The translations under genes and the position numbers were made by a program. This document shows, one piece after another, positions 20,302 to 35,100 of a stretch of 64,000 bases of DNA. This DNA is from Opisthocomus hoazin (lineage: Eukaryota > Chordata > Aves > Opisthocomiformes > Opisthocomidae). The stretch lies in contig NC_134414.1 in NCBI RefSeq assembly GCF_030867145.1, positions 126,864,465-126,928,464 on the forward strand, read 5' to 3'. Position 1 is the stretch's first letter. Every line of letters starts with the position of its first letter. Under the pieces are notes generated by a model. That model saw only the letters and a program-made list of their open reading frames with translations. It made no database searches and had not been told where the DNA came from.

Positions 20302-23145
20302 GACAGAATAGAAGAGAACAGCACAGTTGCAAGGGACCTACAAGGACTATCTAGTCCAACTGCCTGACCACTTCAGGGCTGACCAAAAGTTAAAGCATGT
20401 TGTTAAGGGCATTGTCCAAATGTCTCTGCATCACTAACAGGCTTGGGGCATTGACTACCTCTCTAGGAAGCCTGTTCCAGGGTTTGACCACCTTCTCAGT
20501 AAAAAAATGGTTCCTGATGTCCAGTCTGAATCTCTCCTTGCACAGCTTTGAACGATTCCAACTTGTCCTATTGCTGGATACTGGGGAGAACTTCTCAGCA
20601 CGTCCCTCTCCACTTCCCTCCTCAAGGAAGCTACAGAGAGCAACGAGGTCACCCCTCGGCCTCCTTTTCTTCAAACTGGACAAGCTCAAAGTCCTTAGCC
20701 GCTCCTCATAGGACGTGCCTTTCAGCCCTTCCACCAGCTTTGTTGCCTTCCTCCAGACACATTGAAGTACTTGAATACCCTTCTTACACGGTGGGGCCCA
20801 GAGCTGCACGCAGTACTCATGGGGAGGCCGAACCAGTGCTGAATACAGCAGGGCAATCACCTCTCTTGACTGGCTGGTTATGCTGTGTTTGATGCACCCC
20901 AGAATGCAGAGGTTTGCCTTCTTGGCTGCCAGGGCACACTGCTGACGCATACTGAGCCTGCTGCCAACCAGCACCCTCAGGCCCCTTTCTGCAGGGCGGC
21001 TCCCCAGCCACTCCTCTCCCAATTTATCCTTGTGCCTAGTGTTACTCATCCCAGGCACAGAATGTGGTACTTGGACTTCTTACATTTAATCCATTAATCA
21101 TTATCCAATGCTCCAATCTATCCGGATCCCTCTGCAAGGCCTCTCACCCCTCAGGAGAGTCAGCAACACCTCCCAGTTTGGTATCATCATCAAACTTGCT
21201 AATTGTGCATTCAACTCCTGCGTCTAGATCATTGATAAATATATTAAACAGAACTGGCCCTAGAATTGAGCTCTGAGGAACATTGCTGGTGACCAGTTGC
21301 CAGCCACATGCATCCCCATTCACTGCTTTGAACCCTGCTGTTCCACCTGATCTCCACCCAGTGCAGTGTACCTGCTCATCTCAGAGTTGGACAGCTTGTC
21401 CAAAAGGATGCTGTGAGGGATAGTATCGAAAGCCCTACTAAAATTCAGAAAAACTACATCCATTGCCTTCCCTTCATCCACTACACAGATGACCGCATGG
21501 TAGCAGGATATTAAATTAGTTAAACAGGACTTTCCCTTTGTGAACCAATGCTGATGGTGCCCAATGATTGCATTGTTCTTTAAATGTCTTTCAGCAGTAC
21601 CCAGTACAATCTCCTCCATAATTTTTCCAGGCACTGAGGTTGGACTAAGAGGTCTGTAGTTTCCCGGGTCTTCCCTCCTGCCCTTCTTGTAAACTGGAAT
21701 AACATTGACTAGCTTCCAGTCATCAGGGACCTCCCCAGACTCCCAAGACCTTTGGCTGATGATTGAGAGGGATCCTGCCAGAACATCCGCTAGGTCCTTC
21801 AGTAAGGTGGGATGAATCTCATCAGGTGCCATGGGCTTCTGAACATTCAATTGATGCAACTGGTCCCTTTTCAATTCCAGTGTGGACAATTTCAGTGTCC
21901 ATAAATAGAAAGTCTCTGTTACGGCAGTCATGGTCCTCCAACTCAGAGGTCTGGGCAAATGAAGGTCTAGCAGTATTGTTAAAGACTGAGGCAAAAAAGC
22001 GTTGAATAGTGCCACTTTTTCTTCATCCCTATTTGTCGGGTGACCTTCTTGAACAAGTACGGTCCAATGTTTTGCTTAGAACTCCTCTCTCTATTAATGT
22101 ACCTTAAAAAGCCCTTCTCTGACACAACACTGGCCAGTTTCAACCCTAGTTTAGGTTTGATCTTACATGTCTTCTCCCTGCATATGCGAACAGCTGTGTA
22201 ATCTTCCTGCAAATCCTGAACTTGCTTCCAGAGCTCATACAATTCCTTTTTGCTCCTGAGTTCCATGAGAAATTTCCCATTCAGCCAAGCTGGTCTCTTG
22301 CCCCAGTTGCTTAACTTATGACACAGTGGAATTACCTGCTCCTGTGCTTCTAAAAGGTGGTTCTTAAAAACTGACTAGTACTCGTGGACCCCTATGCCCT
22401 CAAAAGCAGATTCCCAGGGTACTTTGCGAAATGGCTCCCTGAACAGCTTAAAGTTTGCTCTTGTGAAGGCCAGAGCAGCAACTCTGCTGTCCTGTTTTCT
22501 CATAACACCAACAATTTTAAATGCAACAATTTCACTATCACTGTTGTCGAGACAGCCACCTACCATCACATCTCCCATGAGTCCTTCTCTACTCACAAAT
22601 AAGAAGTCTAGGAAGGCATCTTTCCAAGCTGACTCACTGAGCACTTGTGACAAGAAGTTGTCTTTAACAAACTTCTGGAATTTCCCAGACTTGCTTGTCA
22701 CAGCAGTATGGTATTCCTAGTTGAGGTCTGGGAAGTTGAAATCTCCCTTAAGGACAAGGGCTACTGATCCACAGATTTTTCCTGGTTGCCTGTAGAATAA
22801 CTCATCAGAGTTACCATCCTGGCTGGGCTATCAATAGCAGACACCCACTACAACACCTGCTTTGTTTTCCATCCCCCTAATCCTCACCCAGCAGCTCTCA
22901 AACACATCATGCGTAACTGTAAGGGCTGTACAGTCAGACCTCTCCCCTACACACAGTGCAACTCCTCCACTTGCCTGTCCCTCCTGAACAGCCTGTAGCC
23001 CTCTGTCCCAGCACTCCAATCACAGGACTCATCCCACCACGTCTCGCTAATACCGATGACTCTCTAGGAACAGACCAGCGCTGCCAGTTCACCCTGTTTG
23101 TTCCTAATATTGACTGCTTCGGTGTGCAAGCATTTCAGATGAATA
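20302..23145 (-). mobile_element. old, degraded CR1 LINE (about 2.8 kb)
   Basis: Read on the minus strand, this element contains in order part of the ORF2 endonuclease (near 23145-22831, with the ETWWDES-type region and VRIRGMENK), the endonuclease-RT linker (22701-21979), reverse transcriptase (22015-21320) and the ORF2 C-terminus (21058-20390). The frame is broken many times by stops and shifts. The RT motif that should read LDFSKAFDT has Asn in place of the catalytic Asp (LNFSRAFDT). The 3' end near 20302 still shows CATCTAGTCC-type tail sequence in altered form. ORF1 and the 5' end are missing. It is clearly older than the copies at 43 kb and 54 kb. Confidence 0.85.
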
Positions 23146-26100
23146 AAAGAAGTTCTTCAGAGAACAGGAGCACAAAACCTAAGGACTGATGTTTTAATCA
23201 ACTTCTGTAAAAAAAAGAACTTCCTATAGGCTGTGAGGGCAGGATTCAAACCTCACAATGTGACCTTGAATAATAGTGTTTCATACGCATGCATAAAATA
23301 CCCCATATTTTATACTGGCAAGTAAAGGCAAGCAGTGTGCTTAGTCCATTGCTAGGTCTCATACAAACGTGCCAGGAGGGCACCACTGACTGAGGCGGAT
23401 GAGCATTTAGCCTTGACTGGCAACCGAGGGCTGCCATGGCATAGTCATCATATACCTAACCCTCACTTTCTGCATCTCTCCCTCCTTGTGGGCCCTGACA
23501 AAGTGCCATCAAATGTACCCTTCAAAAGGCTTTGCAAAAGTCTAAGAATACCGCAACCTGCCTCTGTGCAAGAGCTTCATGTGAGGCTAGGGAAGGGACT
23601 AATGCTTATCAGATTCATAATACCTGGAAAGAGGGGTTTGCTATTGGTTTCTAATATACAGTCACCACTATTCAGAGGCATCCCAGGACGTACATAAAAT
23701 GACATAAGTTGTGGAGTACGCACTGCATCACTGCTGCTCCAGGACTTCAGCATAGCTGCATTTATGTAAACAAAAGTAGAATGTGATATTATACCAGATG
23801 TCTGAAAATATTTCCACTATCTTTCTGAAAATTAGCTAGTTTTATATAATTATTTCCCAGAATGAACCTCAGTGAGTACTGACACAAAATGTTTCCTTCT
23901 TATCTTCACAGCATTTCAATTGTTCTCAGTTAAAAAAGAAAGTGACAAAACACATATATATAATAAAAAAAAATTGGAAAAAAATAACAAGTACAGTTTA
24001 TGACATTTAATTAGAGCTTCTGAGATCTGGAAGTGGAATACTTTAAGATACTAATAGTGGAAAGAATAAGTGGTGCCATGTTTTTTTCTCTGATAGGGAG
24101 CGAGTCACTCAGATAAAAGTCACTTGCGAAATACCAGCATGTACAATCTGCAGTAGTTTCCTTTATAATTATCTTTTCATCATGTTTATAGTAACAGCTT
24201 CTGGAAAAAAGGGTCTCTCTTACACTTTTGGGCCTTTTAATTGTGAAAATATTTTTTGACCTGCTTTTTTTTTTTTTTAATAAATCTTCATCTAGAGGAT
24301 GAGCTGATAACTGGACAAAATCAATGGCACATGGACTAACCACAGCCTCACAGCATTTTTGTCTGTGGCTGAAAATTCATGGCACGAGGTCTTCCTTTGA
24401 CCCGTGTCTCTACCCTTCTTCAGCCCAAAGGAAATCTTTCCATTCACAACCAAACAATCTTTCCGTTCACAATCAAAGATTTATGGGCATCCCAGCAGTA
24501 CTGCCAAAATCTATGCAATCAACTGGAAACCAAAATATGCATCGTTCAGTTGTTTCCACTGCACTATGCATAACCTTCGAGCGTGACAGCTTACAAAGGC
24601 AATGGCAAGTGAACAGCCAAAAGGGCAAACAAAATACGAGGTGGGGAAAAAAAAAGGAAGAAAAAGCATGTGGGTAGTGAGAAAAGTTAAGACACAAGAA
24701 CAGAGGGGATACAAGATGGGGAAGATAGAGAAAAGCTGCTTGTGAACCCACACCATTAAGGTCACAGTGAATGTTCCTATCCTACCTATGCCAACACCTT
24801 GCTGGGGCTCTCACTCCCTTTCCCCTCCTAATCACTTCTTACGCACTAGAGCTCATACCTGCACATTCGGTTCCTCCCTGGCAATTTTCAGACGCATTCT
24901 CTGGCTTCAATAAGTGAAGGCTATGAAAACATGAAACTAACTCAGCTACCAACCCACCCCCACATGTACAACTCTCATCCTCCCTCTTGCAGCGCTTTGC
25001 TTGCAGGAAATTAGTGGTAGCCACCAGAAACCTTTAGAAAAAACAAAGGATAGGAGTTCACCATTTAGAAAGTTTTGCTACAAGACCAGAAGAGTTCAGC
25101 CCTCACCCTCCCTCTCTGGACTGGGTCATTATATCAACAGCATTGCTCACAGGCAGGAAGGCAAACTGGTGGGTCTCACCTCTTCCTGAGCAACTGCTTG
25201 GGAAGGGAAAAAGACATGCTGTGAAGAAAATACTCTGAACTTTCTCAGGATGTGGGAAAGCCGAGGGGTTGCAGGCAGCTCATTCTCTGGAGATTATGGA
25301 GCAGAAAGAAAACACACACTCAAAATCTGGATTCAGTGAAAAATTTTAATTCTTACCCTCATGGGAAAAAACAATTTTTCTTCCTAGTTAGGAAAGAGAA
25401 ATGTCATTCCTAGTACTTTTTCTTTTCTGCATTACACTGTTTCAATCATATATAACATGAATAATATGAGAAAGAAGAGCTAGATCTCCATGTTAATGCC
25501 CAAAGATTTTTTTGTCCAGCCTAAATCTACTGGGTTAACACACCTGGGTTATGTCACGTCTCCCTCTTTTATAGGGAGACTGATGATATTTTTGGTATCA
25601 CATCTTCTACATTCAAACCTTTTCCTCCCAAAAGAAATGGAGGACTGAGGATTTCCTTACTGCCTGCAAGGAAAGATTAACATCTCTGATATGTAGTAAA
25701 ATCAGGCATTTTTCTCCTGGAAGACAAGTTATCCTGGACAACCTGGACTCACTGCACACAAAGAGAGCTGCTGTGCAGCACAGGGATAGTTGTAGTCCAG
25801 TAGTTGCTTATTGAAGGTCCTTTGAGATGGTCCTAGGCTGTGCAGGTGTGTCTTCCATTGGGTCTAAATACTTGGATTGTTAGAGGAGTGAAGTTCCTGA
25901 TGTATCTTTTGGGGCTTTGGGCATTCCTTTTTTTCAATTTGGCAGCATGTGTCTTTAGAAAGGGAGTGATTCATTCAAGATAGAACTTGGGAAGGAGGAG
26001 AGAGACCCTCTTTTTCTCGGAAATAACTACCTCTGTTCTAGAAAAAAAAATGCCAGCCCGGAAGTTATGACGTAGAAGGAGAGTCTCAGTGAAGAGCATC

Positions 26101-29100
26101 CCCTAAAGGATGCAGGAAGGACCTGCATCCACTAAAGAAAGCACCACGAGGAGCTACGAGCAACAAGGAGCTGCTAGAAGGTACTGTGCAAAATCTGGTG
26201 CGAGGCAGAAAAACACAGAGTTGTCTGAAATCAAACCTGGAAGCAAGGACCTGCCTACAAGGACACCACGAGGTGGGAACAAGATCTACACAGGCCCTTT
26301 ATTTCTGTCTGTCGCCTCAGTTTTCTCTTTCTAGAAGGTGAAAGCTCCCCATTTAGATACTAACCAAAACCTACATTTTATAATTTAAAATTCATTCTGT
26401 TTTTCAGTGGAAGAACTTGTTTAGGGAAAACGGCTACTCAGAGTAACCTCAAAGCTGGATTTATCTCAGGATCATGTCACAGAAGTCAGCAAATCACACC
26501 GAAAGTTAAGTACTACTTGTACATTCATATACACATTCATCTTAAAACAGGATAAAACATGACTACGTGTACCCAGAGAAGGAACCTGAAGTACACTTTA
26601 AGGTTTTCTGCAAGAATGAAAACTGACATCTGTATTTCCACATATTTCTATTTGACCCTATTATCTAGAACTAAAGTGATATCTAGAACTAAAGTCATAT
26701 CAAGAGAGATCATCTTCTAAATGTGAGAATTTGCATCAGTATGTTGTTCTGGGTTTTTTCAGTACAGAAGCCAATCAGCAAAACTACCAGCACTAGATAT
26801 TAGCAGTTCTCATAGTCTCTCCACAGAGAGAGGCTCTCCCACTGCACCTCGAAGCGCAGCTGGATCTGACTTGCACTCCCCTCAAACACTCCCCATCACA
26901 CAAAGAAGTGACCTCCTTAGGCTCCTCTTCACAAAGTTAAACACTTCCCTGTAATCGTGTCTGCTACTCACCGTAGTTCCTCTTCTGTCCTGTAGCCCAG
27001 CATTGCTGGCACCCCATGTCATGCAGGGCAGGTGCAGGACCTCTCCTCTACTCAAGGGGCTTGGTTTCCACCATCATCGCTCGCTCAGTGCTCTGAAGAA
27101 GAGGATATAGAGCAGAGTGGAAGTTGTTCTCAGCTCTTCTGCTAAGACAATTCTTCTTCACACAAGGTAAGAGAAATGGAGGCAGCTCCATTTCCAAATA
27201 GTTACTGGTTTGGAAATGCCACTGAGAAAGGAGATTCATAAAAATATTCAACCTCTACCTAAAGTTTCAGCATAGCTTATTCGGTTTGTTGTACATCCTA
27301 ATAACTGCTCTCTTTTTTTCCCCTCTACTGTAGTCTCTTACCTTCAAAGAGAGCAGAAAATTAGAGTCAGAATATGCAGAATTTTACATTATTTAGTGTT
27401 ATTCACAAGCTATCTATTCCTCAATATAAAACATTTTCATAACAATTTACAAAGGTAAATAAAATATTTTAAGTTAAAGACTTCTTAAGCCTTGAAATAC
27501 TTCTCTCACAAAATATTCATTCCACTGAAGATACCTTCCACTATTTCACTGGGAAAGGCGAAAAAAAGAATTGTTTATATTTATCCTATTTTTGGAAGGA
27601 AGGTTTCTGGAAGTAAAGATGGTGAAGTAATATTTTCTCTTTTGACTTGACATTATTTACACTGTGACAAGATAAATAAAAACTATTTGTTTTTAAAATA
27701 GAATACACCATATATGTTTAAGCCAGCAGAGAAGAACGATGTGTAAACATCTAAATCATACAATGTCTGAACTAAGACAGAGAGTGTTTTGGGACAGGGT
27801 TGTACCAACAGCCCCACTTCTCCTAAATTCCCATTTCAGGGCCATTTCTTCTTTGAGAAACAGTCCCAAGCTAAGCAGTTTCTCAAAAGGATATAAATGC
27901 TTGTAAATCCTAAACACAGCTCAAACCTCTCTCTCAAATATTTCAGCAGGAAAGGCTGACAAACGCGTACCGATACTATCAGTTACACATGCGAAACACA
28001 ATCATATGAAAGCTGTACCTGCCCAAATCCACTCTGTAATGGAATGAATTATACACACACCATCAAAACAGCTATTGTCTACACACTGCAAGTAAACAGA
28101 GCAAGGATATTAAATTAAATCTGCTTGTGCTATCCCAAGAGTGGTGTAAAACCACTGAGCAGAGGATTTACAGCTTGTGTTGAATAATTTGTTATATTAT
28201 CCACATAATAAATCAGGCTGATAGAAATTAAGTTCATGCCTATACCATTTATCCCCTCAAATTTTCAGACTTTTTAACTGGTCATAAAGACCAGAAGAGA
28301 CAATTGTGCAGTTTCTGGGAATATCTCGCCTCTTCTATTAAAATACCCACCTTTCAGCTAATACAGAAAAGCTTGAGGAAGGGAGACCTCGCAGCAGAAA
28401 CCTCACTTTAAACATAAAGGAGAAAAGTCACGAGGAGTGCTTCCAGGAAACCAGAAACCTGTTCTAGTCAGTCCAGCCAGCTGCTTACACCGTTTCAGGT
28501 TTCCACAGGCAATCTTTCGCAGCGACCCCATCTTCCCCACTTTTAGGGTAACAATTTTTCTAGAAGCTGGGGAGCCCATACCGCTTTCTAGGGCTAATTT
28601 TGCCCCTAGGTTCTTCACATTAGCTAGATGAACATGCAAAGCTGTGTCAGAAGGGGCAGGGGAAATATCTGGGTTTGGCTAGCAGAGACACATCTCCTAC
28701 TCCTGTGGGAATGGAGAGGTTTTCCATAGATGGGAGTACTGCTAACATGCCAAAAAATAAAGGCATAAAGAGCTCTTTATTATCGACTGTTAGGCACCAT
28801 GTTTATCCCATAGCAGAGAGTTTTATCTTTCCCAAATTCAACATCAGATTAAAGTTTCTCATCCAGATCTGGCCTGCACAACACTAACAGAAATGTGTCT
28901 GAAGACTCAGAGTCCAGACCTCACGTGAACCTGAACAGCTAAGGCCAGTGGAACACTCAAAAAATAAACCCTTCACAGTCCCAAAATGCACTTAATAGGA
29001 AACACAACAGGGAGGCCGCGGCAAAAACCTCAACCTCAGCTGTTAAACAAGGCCGTGCTGAGTAACTCCTGCAGCCTGATGCTGTAGGTCAGTCACAGGG

Positions 29101-32100
29101 CTTTGCACTGCCTCCGCTCCCTTACTGATTCGGAGAGGACAGGACCAGGCGCCCCCTCAGCGTTCCTCACTATTGGCAGACCACCAACCATGTCCTACAT
29201 GCAACCCCATGAAGTTGTGCCGTTACTCCTCCCTGACACTGGGATTTCTGCTCTTCCAGTGAAAACACAACTTTTGCTTAGGAGGCAGCCAGCCTGCTCA
29301 AGAATCCCAATTTCTCCAGTTGTCTTCAATTCCAATTTTCCAGTTTCTCAAGTGGCTGGTCTGCCCATTCTCAAACATTGCAGTGCTGCCAGGCAGCCAG
29401 ACCAAAATGCCGCTGGTCAACATGGGCAGAGGAACAATTTCTTTTTCCAGTGAAGCAGACGGGAAAAGGATCCTAGTTCGTGGTTGCTACTGCAAGCTGC
29501 AATAAGATTTAGCCTCAGATCTCAGATACCAGTGGACTCTTCACAGCTCAATGCAAAAATATGCCTGAATAGTTCATCTGAGGTTCTACCTTCACTCCAG
29601 ATCAAGCAGGATAAACTTACCTTTATTTAACTCTGGATTCCAATCCCATTCTTCCGTACAGACTGGGAAATGTCTATCTCTTCTCACATCTCCCTATCTG
29701 TAGAGAAACATGGTGGTTTAAGGAAGAATTAAGAACACAAGCGGAGGGCACTGGGCTTGTCTGGAGGTGGAAGGGCAGAGCACCTGCTGCAGCAGCACAG
29801 TGGCCACCAGGCAGTCCTTTGGGCTGCTGCCCAACATGTGCAGGTTTGCACCCATGGCAGCCAGGACAAGAGGAAAGCACAGCTGAGCATGCATAAGCAG
29901 CTACTTGGCTCCAGACATGTGATTTGGAGGCAGAGCAGGATGCATGAGCTCTCTCTCACCTCTCCTGATGCAACCACTCTCATGCATGTTCCTGCTGGGA
30001 CAGTCAGGGCTGGGAGGGAAAGAAGCCAGGTTTCTATCACCTGGAGAATTCCCATCTCTTATTCCCATCACTATGCCTTCTGTACTGTCCAAGGAAATAT
30101 TCTCCAGTATTTCCATCAAAGCCGTGTGTGTTTTCCTAGTGTCGCTCTCATCTCCACAGAGTGCTTGCTCCCAGAATGGTTGGTCCAGCAAGGAAACAAG
30201 CCTTACCAAGTGGATTTCATAATTACCTTTTGATTTCTTATCCCAGACAGCTGTGACAAAGGAGGCAGAACAATGCCAATATTTATCACCCCTACATAAA
30301 GATCAGTTAGTTGAAATCCCCAGCTGCTTAATATAAATCAAACTTTACGCTAGTGCAACAGTGGTGAGAGCACACTTCCCTTTTTCTCTACAGTGAAACA
30401 CCGATCACGTTCCTCAGTCAGGCCCACAGTTGCACATTCTTTTTTCATGCATCTTGATGGGACAATCATGCAGCTTAGCAAGGGAGAAGACAACTTGTCA
30501 GTGGGGTCCACTTGAGCTTCAGGCGGTGCATGCCCAGGATCTGGGCTCTGTAGAGCTTCTGCAGGCAGAGAGTCACCTCCATTTTTCCCAGGTCTGTTTA
30601 CCAGTCTCCAAGTTATTTGCCTTTCCTAGAGGGGCTGCCTTCTGGTTTGGAAATAAAGATGAGCTTTCACCAGAGTTACTTTCACCATGTGGTTACTATG
30701 ATCCAGGGAGATAATAACACCTTCACATGATGGAGTGACCGCTGTGAACTTTCAGGTATCAGAAAGGGAAATGGAGCAGCCAGATGGACAGTGTGTCCAG
30801 ATAAGCAAGAAAATAGCACTCTTCAGGCAGAATCCTTTGCAAGGAGCGACCAGTAAGGGTCATGACCAGGACAGAGAGGAACAAGGGTTCAGGCAAGCCT
30901 GGACACGGAAGGACATAATCAAGAAGAAAGGAGCTGAAATCAGAAACACTTTATAAGCGGGTGAAATCAAATATAAATCAGTCACTCTCTCACAGTATGT
31001 TTCCTTACCAAAATACATTAACTAACAGCTTGTTAACCTACCGCTGCCAGAACAGGCTGTCTGTCAGATACATGCTTCTTCTGCCAAGGAAAGACCTGCT
31101 TAAACCCCGTTCCCAGTATGCAGTAGGAAACACTCCCCTTCCTGCTGTCAGCCTACTACACTCAGCTACATTGTTTTCTAGAAATGATTGACTAGGCTGC
31201 AGCTAGTAAGGAAATCCATCTTCTCTGTTTCCTTGAGGAAACACAGATTAGCAAGGCCAGGGTTGCAAGCATATTCTTTACTGCCCAGCTCTGCCCGTCT
31301 GTTCCATCTTGCAGGCAGAGGGACATGAAGCACCGAGCTCCTGCCGTTCCCATCTCCCTGGAGCCATCCCTGCGTACCTCGTGGCAGAAGGCCCCTCGGT
31401 CCCCAGAGGAGACAGCGATCCTTTTGGCACGCCAAAGCTGCAGATTGCCTCTCTTGCTTCAGCATGAGGGCCTCAGCAGCTGGGGCACTAACTAAGAAAC
31501 TTGCTCTCCACAAGTTTTGCTACGAAGACAGGACAGACAGCCTGCCTCAGACTCTGTCCAGGCAGATTTTTTTGTTCGGAGATGACACGTGGAAGTTGCT
31601 GAATGTCAGAAGGCACGCTTGCCACCCCAGCACCAGCGCTGGCGAGCTTTCAGATCTGCTGGAAATGCCGTGAAACTAATTTCTTCTGGCACACAAAATG
31701 ACCGGCGCACCACTAAGCAGCTGACTGTGCAGAAACGGACCTGCAGAAGGCTGCGGAGGTTTCCAGCTGGGTGTCATGACATTAGGGCCACGGAAATAGA
31801 AACAGCCTATTCAGGATGAAAAATGGCACCGGGTCACGGAGAGGAGGCAGCAGGTGATACCCATATACAGAAAGTGAACATTGCCTACTGCATGTGGTCT
31901 CAGAACAACACGTGTTAGTGCTTTCAACTTTAAGCTGAAAGCTCTTTAAGCTTTTCTGGGTGATAAACACTGGTCATCAACATGCAAATTCTTGTTCAGT
32001 GCTGATTCTGCTGCTAACTTCAGCCCATCTTAAGGAAAAAAAAAATCCAGACAAACCCCCCACACATCCTCTCAGCTTCTACAATTATCCTGCACTTCCT

Positions 32101-35100
32101 TCCTTGACATCTTGTTATGCAGCAGACTTGGAGAACAGCTGCCGCCATGCTTTCAGAGCAAACAGCATTTTAGTTAGCAGGGCAGCAGCCGGGCGACACA
32201 GGAGTGAAGCTGGCAGGCACGTGAGATGGCACAACAGGGAAAAAGTCACCCAGAAGCATCCAGAAAGTCTACTTCTCAGACTTGGAAGCTGGAAATCTGT
32301 TCTGCAGAAGTAAAATTCAGGAATCGGTGAAGGACGAGGAAAGGATACCGCAAAAAAACAACGCATGTATTCGCCACTTCTTCATAGGTTGCTGGAGCAG
32401 CTGCCCTGACCTCAGGCTGGGTGGGCAGTGTGGCAAGGCAACGAGAAAACACCCGAGGCAAAAAGAAACAGTCATCCTCATAGTGCCATCGGAAATGATT
32501 TTTTTTTTTTTTTTTGCAAACTCTCGCTTTCCTAGAAACCCAGCCCTGCCTGCCGGGCTTTTGAAGACCCTCTCTTTCCACTAGCACAGCCATGCATGGA
32601 AGTTGTTATCTCCAGCAGACACTTCACCTTCCTGCCCCGTATGTCAGCACAATTCAAGACTAACAGCATCCTTGAGCACACGGGGGACAAAAGCACACAA
32701 AGGGGGGACACAGCTGTAGGAACTAAACCATTCACCGTAACTCGAATACAAAAGCAAACAACTTGACAGGTTCCAAGGATCAGGCTGTCAGCCAAAAATG
32801 TAACCTTTTACAGGTTTTACAGCAACCTTGAGGTTTCCCTGAGGAAACCTGCTATTCTGCGTCTGTTTACTTCTTGTGAAGCTAAGGGTGGATAATCTAC
32901 TTTCTCTTAGCTCATTCAATGCTGCTACTGCACCTCAGCCCCAGCATGAACCACCCTAGCCCTCACTATTTTTTCCTGCCCTGCTCTGCCAGCACAAATC
33001 ACCTCATGAGTGGTGGGCCAAGGAACACTTGACCCAGTTCTGCCAGGAGCTCCTGGGCCACAGGAAGCAGCCCTTCTGCTCTTCTGCATGGTAAAAATTG
33101 CTCTTCTGTCTGGGAAAACCACAGCGTGCCCTGCACTGTGCTCGGGCCAGGAGTGCTGCTGGCTCGCTCCCTTCCCTTTGTGCATGGAGAGTTGGCCTGG
33201 CTGGTCTCAGAGCATCAAATTCCCAGAAGAAACTACTAACTCCCACCACTCAGGGTGAGGTACATCAGCAACGAGACTTGCGCTTAGGGCCAGCACCTAG
33301 TAGGAAGTTCTTCAGAAACCATCAACAGCAACCATTTGCTTTCCTGAAAAATCAAGAGTGGGAGTTTATGATACAATCTCAAAATCTCTAAAAATCACTG
33401 CCTATTCTGTTCCATCAACTGGTAGAGCTTAGACAAGCAACAAACCACTGCCTTTCACTGGTATTGCAAGAGCTAGGACATAATCCCACAACACTCAGCT
33501 CCTTTATGGAGACAGCAGCGTTGCGATGTCCTTTTAACTGGATCGAAATTTCTCCTTATTAAAAGATGTCATAGTGAAAGTGCAAGCTGATGCCATGACA
33601 AACAAAAGTTATTGTGGTTTCACGATTAACTTCAAAAGGCCATATGCCTTAAAGAATACACTAGATCACTACTTCTTTTCCTAAGGAATTATTTATGCAC
33701 TGAGAGCTCATGCATGATGCTCCTCTCATCGATTTATAAAAGCTCACAAGCACTGTGCTAAAAATTAAAGGATTCATGCAGCCTTATGTTCAAAGTAGCT
33801 TTATTTGGCTTCTTTTTAGCAAAGGCAAATACAGAAAACAAGACAGTCAATACATCAGTAGTGCATGTAACTTCAGATAAAGAATAATTAAGCAATGAAC
33901 ACGACATACACACAATACCTCTAAAAACACAAAACAATTTTTTTATTGGCTGAAGTTATTTTCAAGTCTGAAGTAAACCGCAGCTGCTACTGTCAAAAAT
34001 ACTTCTGTAAATTTATCTCAAAAGTTGTTTTGCTCATAATTTTTTTTGAAAAAAAAAAACCCACAAACAAACCAAAACACCAAACTAAAACACCTTAAAA
34101 ACCAAACTGATGTCCCACTTTCTGTACAGAAAGGAAGCTAAGTGTAAATGAAAACTACAAAAAAGCCCAGCTTGCAATGAAGTATTGCTGGTATCCCAAA
34201 GAAGCAGGAAAAAAAAAAAAGAATCAGCTGGTGTTTTGGCTGGATCAGATTTTTTTTTTTCAGTTAGAAAAACTGAAATATATAAATAAATAATTCATAT
34301 TGCACCTACAATCGTAACAGCAGACATCACCCTTCATGTCCTCAGCAATAGATGAAGACATACACGCACACATACAAGCCCCCACTTTTTGCCAGATTCT
34401 GGAGAGGCCGCCGCTCTGGAACCAACAAAATACTCATTCTGAATGCTTAGTCATAAGTGTTGCATCTGCCAGATCTTTTCTCTGTAGATATTTTTAGATT
34501 AACAGTTTGTACTCTTGGTAAACATGTGACATAAAAAGCACAATCCACAACACTTGCCGCTTGGTAAGATGGAGTATTTCAACTGCACAAACAAATGCTA
34601 AACAAACCCAAAAGACAAGAGGATACTGGTAGTGATCTCGATACGATGACAAATATTCAGACAGAAGAAAGACTGAGAAACACCTTAAACACTAGGACTC
34701 ATCAGCAGAACAAAACTCAGCAGAGGAACCCCTGCAGTCCCCCCGTCCTTCTGTTCTGTCAGTAAAATGGGCCACGAAGTCTGTCAGGCCCAGAGGTAGG
34801 CTTGTTTTCAGCAACCTGCACCCCGTGAAGCGGGCACAGAGCCCCGGCGAGGCGCAGGGAGGCAGAGGGCACGCCGAGGCTCCGACCCCTCGCTAACACG
34901 GCGAGCTGCGAGGCAATGCCCAGGAGTGCGGGGCTCTCCCCAGCAGCCTGCTGCCGCACAGCAAGTGGGGGCACAGGCAGCCAGAGCACCAAGCCTGGAA
35001 ACGGCCATTTCAGCAGGCTTGGGCAGGCAGTGGGGAGCAGCCGGGGGTGGTGGGGGTGAGTGGGGCTCTGATCCCACCAGGGGCAGGAGCAGAGCTGGGT

